Origin: Hyphomicrobiales bacterium
Lineage (GTDB): Bacteria > Pseudomonadota > Alphaproteobacteria > Rhizobiales > Rhizobiaceae
Length of the DNA: 64,000 nucleotides
NCBI GenBank assembly: GCA_900471515.1
Contig: UCFC01000010.1
Coordinates: forward strand, 471,501 to 535,500
Reading direction: 5' to 3'
The stretch's first letter is position 1. Each line of letters starts with the position of its first letter. The notes under the pieces were generated by a model. That model did not search any database. It was not told the DNA's origin and saw only the letters and a list, made by a program, of their open reading frames with translations. Below, one piece after another: positions 1-8,521 of this stretch. The translations under genes were made by a program, and so were the position numbers.

Positions 1-413
1 GCGTGCTCGGGCCGGGTGCGACGATCTGGTTTCCCGTCTTCGCCCCCGGCGCCTTGTTCTTTCTTGGCGACTGCCATGCGGTCCAGGGTGACGGCGAAAT
101 AGTCGGTACCGGTATCGAGACGACGTTCGAGGTCACTGTCCGGCTGACAGTCGAAAAGGGAAGGCCCATATCCTGGCCAAGGGCCGAAACGGCTGACGAC
201 ATCATCACCATCGGCAATGCGCGGCCGCTGGATCAGGCTCTGCAACATGCAACGACCGAAATGCTGAACCTGCTTGTCGCCGACTACGGCCTGACGAAGG
301 AGGCGGCGAGCCATCTGCTCGGCCAGGTGATCCGCTACGACATAGGCAACGTCTTCGACCCAGCCTATACGGTCGCCTGCCGGGTCGGGAAGACATGGCT
401 TCCCGCGCGCTGA
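1..413 (+). CDS. Acetamidase/formamidase family protein, C-terminal part (5' end outside window)
   Basis: The reading frame is open from the first bases of the window (first full codon at position 3) and ends at a stop at 411-413, so only about the last 136 residues are present. The motif LGDCHAVQGDGE is the hallmark of the FmdA/AmdA family, zinc-type amidohydrolases that release ammonia from formamide or short amides. The segment after it (ITIGNARPLDQALQHATTEM) also fits the family C-terminus. The GTG at position 3 is inside a conserved beta-strand region and is unlikely to be the true start. An IclR regulator follows 107 bp downstream on the same strand and may control it, but that is only inferred from position. 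Substrate cannot be decided from this fragment. Confidence 0.85.
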   Translation, partial: VLGPGATIWFPVFAPGALFFLGDCHAVQGDGEIVGTGIETTFEVTVRLTVEKGRPISWPRAETADDIITIGNARPLDQALQHATTEMLNLLVADYGLTKEAASHLLGQVIRYDIGNVFDPAYTVACRVGKTWLPAR

Positions 414-520
414 CCGACCGCCACCCGTAACGCCAGCGATTGAAGCCTCGCCCGATCATCGCTAAGGCCAACGATCGGCAGGCCCGGCGACCGGCTACCA
501 GGAGGGAACCAGACAGACCC

Positions 521-1288
521 ATGCGGGACAATGATTTCGTCAGCGGCTTTGCCCGCGGCCTCAAGGTGATCGAAGCCTTCGGCGAGATGCATCGCCGGCT
601 ATCTATTACCGACGCCGCGAAACTCACGGGCCTCGACCGTGCCACGGTGCGTCGCTCTCTTCTGACGCTCGCCGAGCTCGGTTATGCCGATTACGACGGC
701 AAGTTCTTCACGCTGACGCCAAAAATCCTGCGGCTCGGGCACGCCTATCTGGAGGCGACCCCGCTACCGGTGCTCATCCAGCCGCACCTCGACGCACTCT
801 CCGAAAAGGCCGGCCAGAGCGCCTCGGCTTCAGTGCTTGACGGCGCCGATATCGTCTATATCGCCCGCGCCTCGCAACGCCGCGTCATGTCCATCAATCT
901 CACCCCCGGCAGCCGCCTTCCCGCCTATTGCGCGTCGATGGGCCGCGTCTTGCTTGCTGCCCTGGCGGAGACCGAAGCCCGGGCCATACTTTCCCGGAGC
1001 GAGCTGAAGGCCAACACACCGCACACCAAGACCGACCCCGGGGAATTGATGGCCGAGTTGCGGAAGGTCCGAGAGCAGGGTTACGCCCTGATCGATCAGG
1101 AACTGGAGCTCGGCCTCTGCTCCATCGCCGTGCCGGTCGAAAACGACCGCGGCCGGACGGTCGCCGCTATCAATATCGGCGCACCGGCCGCCCATGTCCC
1201 GGCCGCCGATATGGTGGCGCGCTACCTGCCGCTGCTGAGGGAAACCCAGGCAGCGCTGCGCGGCGTTCTGCGCCAGAGTCCTCTCTGA
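521..1288 (+). CDS. IclR-family transcriptional regulator (PcaR/PcaU-like subgroup)
   Basis: This is a 255-residue protein, the normal length for IclR regulators. The N-terminal winged helix-turn-helix lies at about residues 8-70 (SITDAAKLTGLDRATVRRSL). The C-terminal effector-binding domain follows, with typical strings such as ASMGRVLLAAL and SIAVPVENDRGRTVAAINIG. I chose the ATG at 521 because a strong Shine-Dalgarno (AGGAGGGAA, 500-508) sits 12 bases before it; the frame is open further upstream, to 440, without support. The opening FVSGFARGLKVIEAF resembles regulators of the beta-ketoadipate pathway (PcaR/PcaU/PobR), and the pca operon lies 5 kb away, but the nearest gene is the amidase. 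Effector and targets are unknown. Confidence 0.88.
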   Translation: MRDNDFVSGFARGLKVIEAFGEMHRRLSITDAAKLTGLDRATVRRSLLTLAELGYADYDGKFFTLTPKILRLGHAYLEATPLPVLIQPHLDALSEKAGQSASASVLDGADIVYIARASQRRVMSINLTPGSRLPAYCASMGRVLLAALAETEARAILSRSELKANTPHTKTDPGELMAELRKVREQGYALIDQELELGLCSIAVPVENDRGRTVAAINIGAPAAHVPAADMVARYLPLLRETQAALRGVLRQSPL

Positions 1289-1294
1289 CACTCT

Positions 1295-1789
1295 TCAGAA
1301 ATGCCGAACCATCCAGCCGGCCGAAATCAGCACGCCATTCCAGATGAGGCAGCCGATGAAGGTGGCGACCGCGAAGCGGACGGCGCCGATCGAAACGACG
1401 GCAGATGCAAGCCCCGAATAGACCCGCGCGGCCGGCACGAGCTGCACCAGCGCCATGCGCGTCATGCTTGCCGCGTACCAGCTCGAAGTTTTTTGCGCTG
1501 CCGGGAGACGCCGCAACCATGTCGATAACGGCCGCAGCCCCGGATGGGTCCCGGACAGGCATGCCAGATAATACCAGAAAAGTGAGCCGGCCAACGAACC
1601 CATGGCGGAGATGACGACGAGCGGCACGACCGCGGAAAGGTCCGAACCTGCCGTCAGCCCGAAAAACAGATAGAGGCCGACCGAGGGGACGATCGGCACC
1701 AGTTTTTCCTGCATCGCAACGAGCATCACGCCGCAGAGGCCCGTTGCGAGGAGACAGGTCGCGATGTTCGGCAAAGCCATATCCGTCAT
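1295..1789 (-). CDS. DedA/VTT-family inner-membrane protein
   Basis: This 164-residue hydrophobic protein has about four to five membrane segments and the DedA/SNARE-associated (VTT) pattern: a GS-rich re-entrant region (SAMGSLAGSLFWYYLACLSG) and a second conserved Arg/Pro-containing re-entrant segment (VQLVPAARVYSGLASAVV). DedA proteins are linked to phospholipid flipping and membrane homeostasis. It is on the short side for the family (usually about 200). Its start overlaps the stop of the upstream phospholipid methyltransferase-like gene by 4 bases (ATGA), so the two are almost certainly translated together, which fits a joint role in membrane lipid physiology. Convergent with the IclR gene, only 6 bp away. 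Confidence 0.82.
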   Translation of the reverse strand: MTDMALPNIATCLLATGLCGVMLVAMQEKLVPIVPSVGLYLFFGLTAGSDLSAVVPLVVISAMGSLAGSLFWYYLACLSGTHPGLRPLSTWLRRLPAAQKTSSWYAASMTRMALVQLVPAARVYSGLASAVVSIGAVRFAVATFIGCLIWNGVLISAGWMVRHF

Positions 1790-2370
1790 GCCGGCCGGCG
1801 CGAAATGCGAAAGACGCTGGCCGGCGGGATATTCAGGCGCACCCGGCCGAGCCTTTCGGCCTGCAGTCCGAACTCATCGAGCACGTCCGACGGTACCGAG
1901 CAGGCATGGCCGTAGGTGAACTGGTAGAAGGCGCCGCCGCGTTCAAGCAGGCTGAATCCGCCGCCGACGATGGCGCGAACGATTTCCGCGGGCATATTGC
2001 GGAAAGGCAGTCCGCTGACGATCGCCGCGTGCGGTCCAAGCTCCTCCTTGCAGGCGGCGAGTTCGCACGCATCGCGCCGGAGGATGGTCACGTCGGGAAA
2101 GCGCTGCTGCAGCGGGGCGATGAAGCGGCTTTCGAGCTCCACCAATGTCAGGTCTCGCGCCGGCAGGCCGCGCTTGAGAAGTGCCGCGGTGAAGACCCCC
2201 GTGCCGGGGCCAAGCTCCAGCACCTTGCCTGCCGAAGGCTCTATCTCGCTGGTCATCAGCCGCGCCAGCCGCCCTCCCGAGGGCACGATCGCGCCGATTT
2301 TCCTGGGCTCGGCGAGAAGCGCACTAAAGAAGGCGGCCAGCGGCGGCTGTTGCATGCGGGTCTCCAGCAT
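1786..2370 (-). CDS. PmtA-like SAM-dependent phospholipid N-methyltransferase
   Basis: The product has 194 residues. A Rossmann-type SAM-binding motif VLELGPGTGVFTAALL follows a segment with IGAIVPSGGRLARLM, which matches the IVP(T/S)S region of rhizobial PmtA (phosphatidylethanolamine N-methyltransferase). The tail NIPPASVFRISR also parallels PmtA. PmtA methylates phosphatidylethanolamine stepwise towards phosphatidylcholine. Identity to classical PmtA looks moderate, so this may be a second paralogue or an enzyme acting on another lipid amine. It is translationally coupled (ATGA) to the DedA gene and lies 72 bp downstream of the response regulator/kinase pair on the same strand, so the four genes may form one unit. 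Confidence 0.75.
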   Translation of the reverse strand: MLETRMQQPPLAAFFSALLAEPRKIGAIVPSGGRLARLMTSEIEPSAGKVLELGPGTGVFTAALLKRGLPARDLTLVELESRFIAPLQQRFPDVTILRRDACELAACKEELGPHAAIVSGLPFRNMPAEIVRAIVGGGFSLLERGGAFYQFTYGHACSVPSDVLDEFGLQAERLGRVRLNIPPASVFRISRRPA

Positions 2371-2442
2371 CGATCATCCGATTCCGGTATTCCCCCCTTC
2401 AAATGATGCGAGCATGACGTGCGCTCGCACCGCACGAAAGAT

Positions 2443-3813
2443 TCAGGCGGCCTGGATGGTCGGCTCGAAGCTCATGTTGAAGCTCGCGCCGCCGCCCTCC
2501 GCATTCGACACCCATACGCGCCCGTGGTGCAGCTTGACGATCTCGCGCACGAGATGAAGGCCGAGCCCTATGCCCTGGCTGCGGCCGTTCGCGCGCTGGA
2601 ACGGCTCGAAAATCCGCTCGCGGTCCTCAGGCGCGATACCCGGACCTTCATCGCTGACGGAGATTTGCGCCGGACGCTCTACAGCAATTGTAATCGTGCC
2701 GCTCCGGCCGCCATGCTGGATGGCATTCTGAACCAGGTTGGCAATTGCCCGCTCCAGCGCCGTCTCATCGCCGAGAATGCGCTCCGGCATCGAGCGGAGT
2801 TCGAAATTCGCCTGATATCCGGCCGCAATGATGAGCGGCGCAAGTTCCGCCGCCTGCCGGCGCGCAACCGTCGCAAGGTCGATGGAGCAATCCGGCACCG
2901 GCTCCTGGTTGAGGCGCTGCAGGTCGAGCAGCTGCTGGGCCAGCGTCGAAAGGCGGGCGACATCTTCCAGCAGCCGGTTGGTCGCCTCCGTCGGCGGCAT
3001 GGTTTCCAACCGGTTTTGCAGGATGGCAATCGGCGTGCGCAGCTCATGGGCGGCGGCCAGCATGAAGCGCCGCTGTTTGTTGTGATCGTCGTCGAGACGC
3101 TGCAGCGTCTCGTTCATGGCGATCACCAGCGGCGCCACTTCTTCCGGCACGTTTTCGAGCGGCAGGCGGTAGCCGCGCGTCGTCCCGTCGATTCCTTGCG
3201 CCGCCTGCGCCACCTCGTTCAATCCGCGATGGATGCCGCGCGCCACGAAGGGCGTGACGGCAAGCGTGATCAGGCCCGTGAGCAGAATGACCGGCAGCAC
3301 GATACCGGAAGCGATCGCCATGAAGACGACGAGAAGCTTTCCGGCGGAAAGGCTGCCCTGGCGCCCGACGATGACGAGAAGGTCGCCGTGATCGGTCTTC
3401 ACTTTCTGCAGGCGTGCAGCGATCGTCGCCGGGTTGTCCTCATCCCCGTTGAAGCGCGCCTCGGCGATATCCGTGCCCGAGGCCGCAATGGCGAGATATT
3501 GCGCCGGCACATTGCCCTCGGTCAGCACGTGCCCCTGCTCGTCACGCACCAGGAACCAGAAATCCGCCGCCTTGTCGCGCTGGTGGTCCAGATGATCGTT
3601 GCTGGTGATGCGCATGGAGCCGTCCGGGTTCCAGGCGAGCGATTCCGTTACCGCGTCGATCGCATGTTCGTCAGGCGCAAAAATCCCGCTCATGCCCGAG
3701 ATCCAGAAGACGAAGGCAAAGGCGATCGCAATCAGCACCAGGGTCGCGGCCTGCAGCGCCACCAGCCGGCGGATCAGACGCCATTTCAGCGAGTAGAATT
3801 TCATCTTCTTCAT
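2443..3813 (-). CDS. Sensor histidine kinase (two-component system)
   Basis: This is a 456-residue membrane kinase. TM1 lies at about residues 17-40, followed by a periplasmic sensor region to about 160 and TM2 at about 161-188. A HAMP-like linker precedes the HisKA domain, with the phospho-accepting His256 in AAAHELRTPIA. The HATPase_c domain shows the N-box (AIANLVQNAIQHGG), G1 (DEGPGI) and G2 (GIGLGLHLV) motifs, so it looks catalytically intact. The start overlaps the stop of the response-regulator gene by 4 bases. The periplasmic region has no recognised ligand-binding fold. Its position upstream of lipid-related genes suggests an envelope signal, which is inference. Confidence 0.92.
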   Translation of the reverse strand: MKKMKFYSLKWRLIRRLVALQAATLVLIAIAFAFVFWISGMSGIFAPDEHAIDAVTESLAWNPDGSMRITSNDHLDHQRDKAADFWFLVRDEQGHVLTEGNVPAQYLAIAASGTDIAEARFNGDEDNPATIAARLQKVKTDHGDLLVIVGRQGSLSAGKLLVVFMAIASGIVLPVILLTGLITLAVTPFVARGIHRGLNEVAQAAQGIDGTTRGYRLPLENVPEEVAPLVIAMNETLQRLDDDHNKQRRFMLAAAHELRTPIAILQNRLETMPPTEATNRLLEDVARLSTLAQQLLDLQRLNQEPVPDCSIDLATVARRQAAELAPLIIAAGYQANFELRSMPERILGDETALERAIANLVQNAIQHGGRSGTITIAVERPAQISVSDEGPGIAPEDRERIFEPFQRANGRSQGIGLGLHLVREIVKLHHGRVWVSNAEGGGASFNMSFEPTIQAA

Positions 3814-4487
3814 GGCCGGGCCTGCCGGATCAGATAGCCCACGCCACGGATCGTATGGATCTCGACCCCGGCAGCCGCCGCGTCGAGCTTGCGGCGCACG
3901 CGCGAAACATGCGCATCGAGCGCATTGGACTGGATCTCGTCATCCATGCCGTAGACCGCCTCTTCGAGGCTCGAGCGCTCCACCGTGCGGCCGGCGCGGC
4001 GCATCAGCGCCTCCAGCACCAGCAGTTCGCGGCGCGGCAGTTCGAGCGCCGCGTCGCCGACCCGGGCCTCGCGGTTGCGCAGGTCGAAATGCAGCCGGCC
4101 GAGGCACAGGCTTTCGATCTCCATATTGCCCGGTCGGCGCAGGATGGCCCTGAGCCGCGCCATCAGCTCCTCGACGGCAAAGGGCTTTGCGAGATAGTCG
4201 TCAGCGCCGAGATCGAGACCTTCGATCCTGTCCTTCAGATCGCCGCGCGCCGTCAGCATGATGACCGGAACGGCAGCCTGAACGCGGCGCGCTTCGGCGA
4301 TGAGTTCGAGCCCGTCGCCATCGGGAAGGCTGCGGTCGAGCAGCAGCGCGTCGTAGCTGTTCAGCCGCACGGCTTCCTCGGCGGCCTCGATCGTCGAAAC
4401 GTGGTCCGTGATGATATTGTTGTTGCGGAGCGCCGCCGTCAGCACAGCGGCCATTTCCGGTTCATCTTCCGCCAGCAAGACGCGCAT
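3810..4487 (-). CDS. OmpR/PhoB-family response regulator
   Basis: The 225-residue protein has a receiver domain (acidic pair E7/D8, phospho-acceptor Asp51 in LLLDRSLPDGDGL, Lys101 in AKPF) and a C-terminal winged-helix DNA-binding domain (about 130-222, ending SRVRRKLDAAAAGVEIHTIR and VGYLIR). I chose the ATG at 4487, where MRVLLAEDEPEM is the canonical receiver start; the frame continues to an upstream ATG at 4541 that would add 18 residues of no family similarity and would run through a palindrome. The stop overlaps the start of the cognate histidine kinase. The 15-bp palindrome at 4532-4546, 45 bases upstream, is a candidate autoregulatory operator. Confidence 0.92.
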   Translation of the reverse strand: MRVLLAEDEPEMAAVLTAALRNNNIITDHVSTIEAAEEAVRLNSYDALLLDRSLPDGDGLELIAEARRVQAAVPVIMLTARGDLKDRIEGLDLGADDYLAKPFAVEELMARLRAILRRPGNMEIESLCLGRLHFDLRNREARVGDAALELPRRELLVLEALMRRAGRTVERSSLEEAVYGMDDEIQSNALDAHVSRVRRKLDAAAAGVEIHTIRGVGYLIRQARP

Positions 4488-4531
4488 TCGATCGTCCAAC
4501 TTCAAAAACCGCTCTCTGCACAGGCAAGATT

Positions 4532-4546
4532 GCGTCAGCATGACGC
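4532..4546. promoter_or_regulatory. 15-bp palindrome upstream of the response-regulator gene, candidate operator
   Basis: GCGTCAGCATGACGC is a perfect 6-bp inverted repeat around a 3-base centre. It lies 45 bases before the response-regulator start and 22 bases after the stop of the neighbouring dehydrogenase gene. It is short for a terminator and has no T-run, so an operator, possibly for autoregulation, is the better reading. No binding protein is known. Confidence 0.35.
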
Positions 4547-4568
4547 GAAAGGCCAGAGGCTTGCAGGG

Positions 4569-5462
4569 TCAATCGCCGCAAGACAGGCCGATTGCCTCGG
4601 TCCGCGCTTCAAGCGCACGGATAACGGCCGCCATGTCCTCATGCCCGAAACCCAGACCTTCGGTTTCGGCATAGAGCCCATGGCAGACATCGAGCAGCGG
4701 CGAGGCAATGCCCGCCCGCCGCGCCGCTTCGGCGACCAGCCGGTTGTTCTTCAGTACGTCGGAGATTGCCGCCTGCACGGAGAAATCCCGCTCCAGCAGC
4801 TTGCCGCTCTTGACCCGCGATATGCCGCTCGCCATCTGGCCGGCATCGACGACGGCCTTGAAAAGCGCCATGTCCAGCCCCTGCCTGCCGGCAAAATGGG
4901 CCGCTTCCGCCAAGCCTGTCACCGAGGCGATGAGAAAGATGTTGACGGCAAGTTTCATCAACAGCGCGTTCGGCACCGCGCCGCAGACGACCGCCTCGCG
5001 GCACATGGGTCTCAGCAGCGGGCGGACCTCCTCGACAATACCGGCTTCCCCGGCAAGCATGGCCACAAGCCGGCCCTCCTCCGCTGGCCGACGCGACCCG
5101 GAAACCGGCGCCTCGACATAGCGGCCGCCGGCCGAGCGGATCTCTTCTTCGAGACCTTTCGAATATTGCGGCGCGGTCGTTCCCATGTGGATGATGACAT
5201 GCCCGGCGATACGCGCGCCAAAGTCAGGCGCGCCACGCCCGAGAACCGTATCGATGACAGCCTCTGTCGCAAGCATCAGGATCACGGTTCCGGCTTTGCG
5301 GAACACCGCATCGACATCGGCGGCCACCTCGGCGCCGGCCGCCCGCAACGCTTCGGCACTTTCCGGTGAACGGTTCCAGACGATGAGATCCGTGCCTGCC
5401 CGCACGAGATTGAGCGCCATCGGCGTGCCCATCACGCCGAGGCCGATGAAGCCTGTTTTCAT
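4569..5462 (-). CDS. NAD(P)-dependent beta-hydroxyacid dehydrogenase (3-hydroxyisobutyrate dehydrogenase family)
   Basis: The 297-residue length is standard for the family. The N-terminal Rossmann motif [20 protein letters not shown] binds NAD(P). The substrate signature [15 protein letters not shown] is at residues 118-132, and the catalytic Lys170 with Asn174 is in [11 protein letters not shown]. Members reduce or oxidise small beta-hydroxyacids (3-hydroxyisobutyrate, tartronate semialdehyde, glyoxylate/succinic semialdehyde); the sequence alone does not decide which. It has its own transcription unit between the two-component genes and pcaQ, separated from pcaQ by 67 bp on the same strand. 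Confidence 0.88.
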   Translation of the reverse strand: MKTGFIGLGVMGTPMALNLVRAGTDLIVWNRSPESAEALRAAGAEVAADVDAVFRKAGTVILMLATEAVIDTVLGRGAPDFGARIAGHVIIHMGTTAPQYSKGLEEEIRSAGGRYVEAPVSGSRRPAEEGRLVAMLAGEAGIVEEVRPLLRPMCREAVVCGAVPNALLMKLAVNIFLIASVTGLAEAAHFAGRQGLDMALFKAVVDAGQMASGISRVKSGKLLERDFSVQAAISDVLKNNRLVAEAARRAGIASPLLDVCHGLYAETEGLGFGHEDMAAVIRALEARTEAIGLSCGD

Positions 5463-5529
5463 TGCTGCCGCCTCTTTGGATAGCCAGGGGCGGCAAATCT
5501 ACGAGCAAGAGCGGCAACTGTCTTGAAGG

Positions 5530-6468
5530 TTAGTGCGCAGGTGCGGGCCGCCCGGAAATCTCCAGCGCCGCCTCGCGGATCGTCTGAATGAGGATCGACA
5601 GCGGCAGCGAGGGGATGGAATCCGTGCGTACCGTCAGCCCGACGGGACCCTTCGTCTCGGTAGTATCGACCGGCAGGGCGGCAAGCACGCCGTCTGCGAT
5701 ATCGCGCGCGACCACGCCGTTGGAAATGATCCAGACCGCGTCGCTGTCGCGCACGAAAGCGCGGCCGAACGCATCTGAGACGGTTTCGATCTGGCTCGGC
5801 AGACTGGCCACGCCATTGGCGATCAGAAAATTCTCGACCACCGGCCGGATGATCGAACCGCGGGTCGGCATCAACAGCGTATAGCGGCCAAGCTCGTCAA
5901 AGAGCGATTTGCCGGCAGTCAACAGCGGATGGCCGGCGCGCACGGCGAAGACGACCTGCTCGGAATAAAGGTGCTCGAAGGAAAAGCCGGCCATTCTCTC
6001 CGCACCGGCCAGACGCCCGACGACGAGATCGAGATCGCCGATGCGAAGCTGCTCAAGAAGCACGGCGTTGTCGCCGGTGACGATCTTCACCCGGCTCCAT
6101 GTGTTTTCCTTCAAGAACAGGTCCATCGCGCGCGGCATGATGCGGGTCGAGACTGTCGGCAGCGCGCCGACGCGGATTGGCGGAGCATCACCGAACTGCT
6201 CCTGCGAGACGGAATCGAGCCCCTGCCGCAGTGCCGTCAGCGCGGCGCCGGCGTGACGCAGGAAAACCTCGCCATATCGCGTGATCCGTATGCCGCGCCC
6301 GTCGCGCTCGAAAACGCCGACCCCGAGCGCCTGCTCCAGCTCGCGGATCGTCTTCGTCACCGCCGGCTGGCTGACATGCAGCAGTTCGGCCGCCTTCATG
6401 ACGCTTTTCTGCCGCGCCACCTCGACAAAGGTCTGCAGATGGCGAAACTTGATGCGGCTATCGATCAT
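5530..6468 (-). CDS. pcaQ: LysR-family activator PcaQ of protocatechuate catabolism
   Basis: The product has 312 residues. The helix-turn-helix at residues 5-60 (FVEVARQKSVMKAAELLHVS, then QPAVTKTIRELE) and the start MIDSRIKFRHLQTF are typical of PcaQ from Agrobacterium and Sinorhizobium, where PcaQ activates pcaDCHGB in response to beta-carboxy-cis,cis-muconate and gamma-carboxymuconolactone. It is transcribed divergently from pcaD, as in those genera. I chose the ATG at 6468; an ATG at 6477 would add three residues and overlap the putative operator. The LysR substrate domain covers about residues 90-300. Confidence 0.95.
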   Translation of the reverse strand: MIDSRIKFRHLQTFVEVARQKSVMKAAELLHVSQPAVTKTIRELEQALGVGVFERDGRGIRITRYGEVFLRHAGAALTALRQGLDSVSQEQFGDAPPIRVGALPTVSTRIMPRAMDLFLKENTWSRVKIVTGDNAVLLEQLRIGDLDLVVGRLAGAERMAGFSFEHLYSEQVVFAVRAGHPLLTAGKSLFDELGRYTLLMPTRGSIIRPVVENFLIANGVASLPSQIETVSDAFGRAFVRDSDAVWIISNGVVARDIADGVLAALPVDTTETKGPVGLTVRTDSIPSLPLSILIQTIREAALEISGRPAPAH

Positions 6469-6475
6469 CGCTTTC

Positions 6476-6491
6476 ATAACTCATAGGTTAT
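6476..6491 (-). promoter_or_regulatory. Putative PcaQ operator between pcaQ and pcaD
   Basis: ATAACTCATAGGTTAT, read on the minus strand as ATAACC-TATG-AGTTAT, matches the PcaQ motif described for Sinorhizobium meliloti (ATAACC-N4-GGTTAA, recalled from the literature) with two differences. It is a dyad with 5-bp arms, lies 71-86 bases before the pcaD start and just upstream of pcaQ, which is the expected position for a LysR site serving both genes. Confidence 0.75.
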
Positions 6492-6561
6492 CAGAAAGCC
6501 GAAAAATATCATTTTACTTAACCGGATCAACTCACCAAATTGGGAACGGAGGAGATTTAAA

Positions 6562-7365
6562 GTGCAGTTTGCCAGTATCAACGACGTAACGATCCACTAC
6601 CAGCTGATCGGCGCACCCGCTGACAGGCCGGTCATTGTCTTTGCCAATTCGCTCGGCACGGACTTCCGGATCTGGCGCGATGTGATCGTACGTCTTGCCG
6701 GCGACTTTGCCATCATTCTCTACGATATGCGCGGTCATGGCCTATCCGATGTCGGCCAGGTGCCCTATTCCATCGCGGACCATGCGACCGATCTGGCCGG
6801 GCTGCTCGATCTGCTATCCGTCAAGGACGCCGTCATTTGCGGTCTTTCCGTCGGCGGTCTGATTGCCCAAGCGCTCTATCGGCACCGCCCGGACCTGGTG
6901 AAGGCACTCATCCTCTGCGACACTGCGCACAAGATCGGCACGGCCGAAAGCTGGAATAACCGTATCACCGCAGTCGAAAAGGACGGCATTGCCAGCATTG
7001 TCGACATGGTGATGGAGCGCTGGTTCACGCCGGCCTTCCGCCGGCCGGAAAACATCGCCTATGCCGGCTATTGCAACATGCTGATCCGCCAGCCGGTGGA
7101 AGGCTATGTCGCGACCTGCGCTGCGATCCGCGATGCCGATTTCACCGAAGCCGCAGGCCGGATCAAGGTACCGACCATCTGCGTCGTCGGTGATCAGGAC
7201 GGTTCTACACCGCCGGATCTGGTGCTTTCGACGGCAAAGCTGATCCCTGGCGCCCGCTACGAAGTGATCAAGGATTGCGCCCATATTCCGCCGGTCGAGC
7301 AGCCGGAAGCGCTGACCGCAATCATTCGCGCCTTCCTCTCATCCATCGGAGAAAAGAGCCCATGA
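6562..7365 (+). CDS. pcaD: 3-oxoadipate enol-lactonase (beta-ketoadipate enol-lactone hydrolase)
   Basis: This is a 267-residue alpha/beta hydrolase with the nucleophile elbow GLSVGG (Ser96), the oxyanion-strand sequence NSLGTDFRIW and a C-terminal catalytic His in DCAHIPPVEQP. It hydrolyses beta-ketoadipate enol-lactone to beta-ketoadipate in the cytoplasm. The start is GTG, supported by GGAGGAG at 6548-6554. First gene of the pcaDCHGB operon; its stop overlaps the pcaC start (ATGA). This gene order (D-C-H-G-B) is the one known from Agrobacterium and Sinorhizobium. Confidence 0.95.
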   Translation: MQFASINDVTIHYQLIGAPADRPVIVFANSLGTDFRIWRDVIVRLAGDFAIILYDMRGHGLSDVGQVPYSIADHATDLAGLLDLLSVKDAVICGLSVGGLIAQALYRHRPDLVKALILCDTAHKIGTAESWNNRITAVEKDGIASIVDMVMERWFTPAFRRPENIAYAGYCNMLIRQPVEGYVATCAAIRDADFTEAAGRIKVPTICVVGDQDGSTPPDLVLSTAKLIPGARYEVIKDCAHIPPVEQPEALTAIIRAFLSSIGEKSP

Positions 7366-7760
7366 GCGACACCGCGTCCGAACGCTATCACCAGGGCATG
7401 GCGACCCGCCGCTCGGTGCTCGGCGATGCCCATGTCGACCGCGCGCAGGCGGCCTCGACCGAATTCGACAGGCCGTTCCAGGAGCTGATCACCGAAGCCG
7501 CCTGGGGCCACGTCTGGTCGCGGCCGGAACTGACGAAACGCGAGCGCTCGATGATTACCATCGCCCTGCTTGCGGCACTCGGCCAGGATGAGGAAGTGGC
7601 GATGCATGTGCGCGCCACAGTGAATACCGGCGCCTCCCGGGAGGATATTCGCGAGGCGCTGCTGCATGTGGCGATCTATGCCGGCGTGCCGGCCGCCAAT
7701 CACGCGATCAAGATCGCAAAGCAGGTTTTCGAGCAGATGGACGCCGGCAAGGCGGCCTGA
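7362..7760 (+). CDS. pcaC: 4-carboxymuconolactone decarboxylase
   Basis: The 132-residue protein is the usual length of a stand-alone PcaC of the carboxymuconolactone-decarboxylase/AhpD fold. Typical sequence is TKRERSMITIALLAALGQ, followed by a conserved His region (VAMHVRATVNTGAS) and ALLHVAIYAGVPAANHA. It decarboxylates gamma-carboxymuconolactone to beta-ketoadipate enol-lactone, the substrate of PcaD. The ATG at 7362 overlaps the pcaD stop by 4 bases; the frame is open upstream but that part lies within pcaD. pcaH begins 10 bases downstream. Confidence 0.95.
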   Translation: MSDTASERYHQGMATRRSVLGDAHVDRAQAASTEFDRPFQELITEAAWGHVWSRPELTKRERSMITIALLAALGQDEEVAMHVRATVNTGASREDIREALLHVAIYAGVPAANHAIKIAKQVFEQMDAGKAA

Positions 7761-7770
7761 GGGGGAGAGA

Positions 7771-8520
7771 ATGTCGGATTTACCGAACCGCAAGCCAGAA
7801 ACCGGGGCCTTCTTCGCCCGTGACCGCGCCTGGCATCCGCCGGCCTATGCGCCGGGCTACAAGACCTCGCTCCTGCGTTCGCCGCAGCGCGCGCTCCTGT
7901 CGCTCGACGGCACGATCTCCGAAATCACCGGCCCCGTCTTCGGCCATTCGATGATCGGCGAGATGGACAACGACCTCATCCACAATTTCGCCCGCCCCGG
8001 CGAAAGCGCCATCGGCGAGCGCATCATCGTGCACGGCCGGGTGCTCGACGAGCGCGGCCGGCCGCAATCCGGCGTTCTCGTGGAATTCTGGCAGGCCAAT
8101 GCCGGCGGGCGCTATCGCCACAAGAAGGAAACCTATCTCGCCGCCATCGACCCGAATTTCGGCGGTTGCGGCCGGTTTGTCACCGACGAGGAGGGCCGGT
8201 ACTTTTTCCGTACCGTGCGACCGGGCGCCTATCCCTGGCCGAACGGCGTCAACGACTGGCGCCCTGCCCATATCCATTTCTCGATCTTCGGCCATGGTTT
8301 CTCGCAGCGCCTGATCACCCAGATGTATTTCGAGGGCGATCCGATGATCTGGAAATGTCCGATCGTCGGCACGATTCCCGACAAGGCCGCGATCGAGCAG
8401 CTCATCGCGCCGCTCGACTGGGGCAACACGATCCCGATGGACAGCCGCGCCTACAAGTTCGATATCGTGTTGCGCGGCCGCCGCTCGACCATGTTCGAAA
8501 ACAAGCTGGAGGGGAACTGA
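7771..8520 (+). CDS. pcaH: Protocatechuate 3,4-dioxygenase beta subunit
   Basis: The product has 249 residues. It carries the non-haem Fe(III) ligands of intradiol dioxygenases: two tyrosines (in GGRYRHKKETYLAAIDPN and PGAYPWPNGVNDW) and two histidines in WRPAHIHFSIFG. The N-terminal dioxygenase_N region is present. Together with PcaG it opens the protocatechuate ring between the hydroxyls to give beta-carboxy-cis,cis-muconate. The ATG at 7771 is preceded by GGGGGAGAG; the frame runs open upstream into pcaC but the family N-terminus (MSDLPNRKPETGAFF) begins here. One base separates its stop from pcaG. Confidence 0.96.
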   Translation: MSDLPNRKPETGAFFARDRAWHPPAYAPGYKTSLLRSPQRALLSLDGTISEITGPVFGHSMIGEMDNDLIHNFARPGESAIGERIIVHGRVLDERGRPQSGVLVEFWQANAGGRYRHKKETYLAAIDPNFGGCGRFVTDEEGRYFFRTVRPGAYPWPNGVNDWRPAHIHFSIFGHGFSQRLITQMYFEGDPMIWKCPIVGTIPDKAAIEQLIAPLDWGNTIPMDSRAYKFDIVLRGRRSTMFENKLEGN

Positions 8521-8521
8521 C

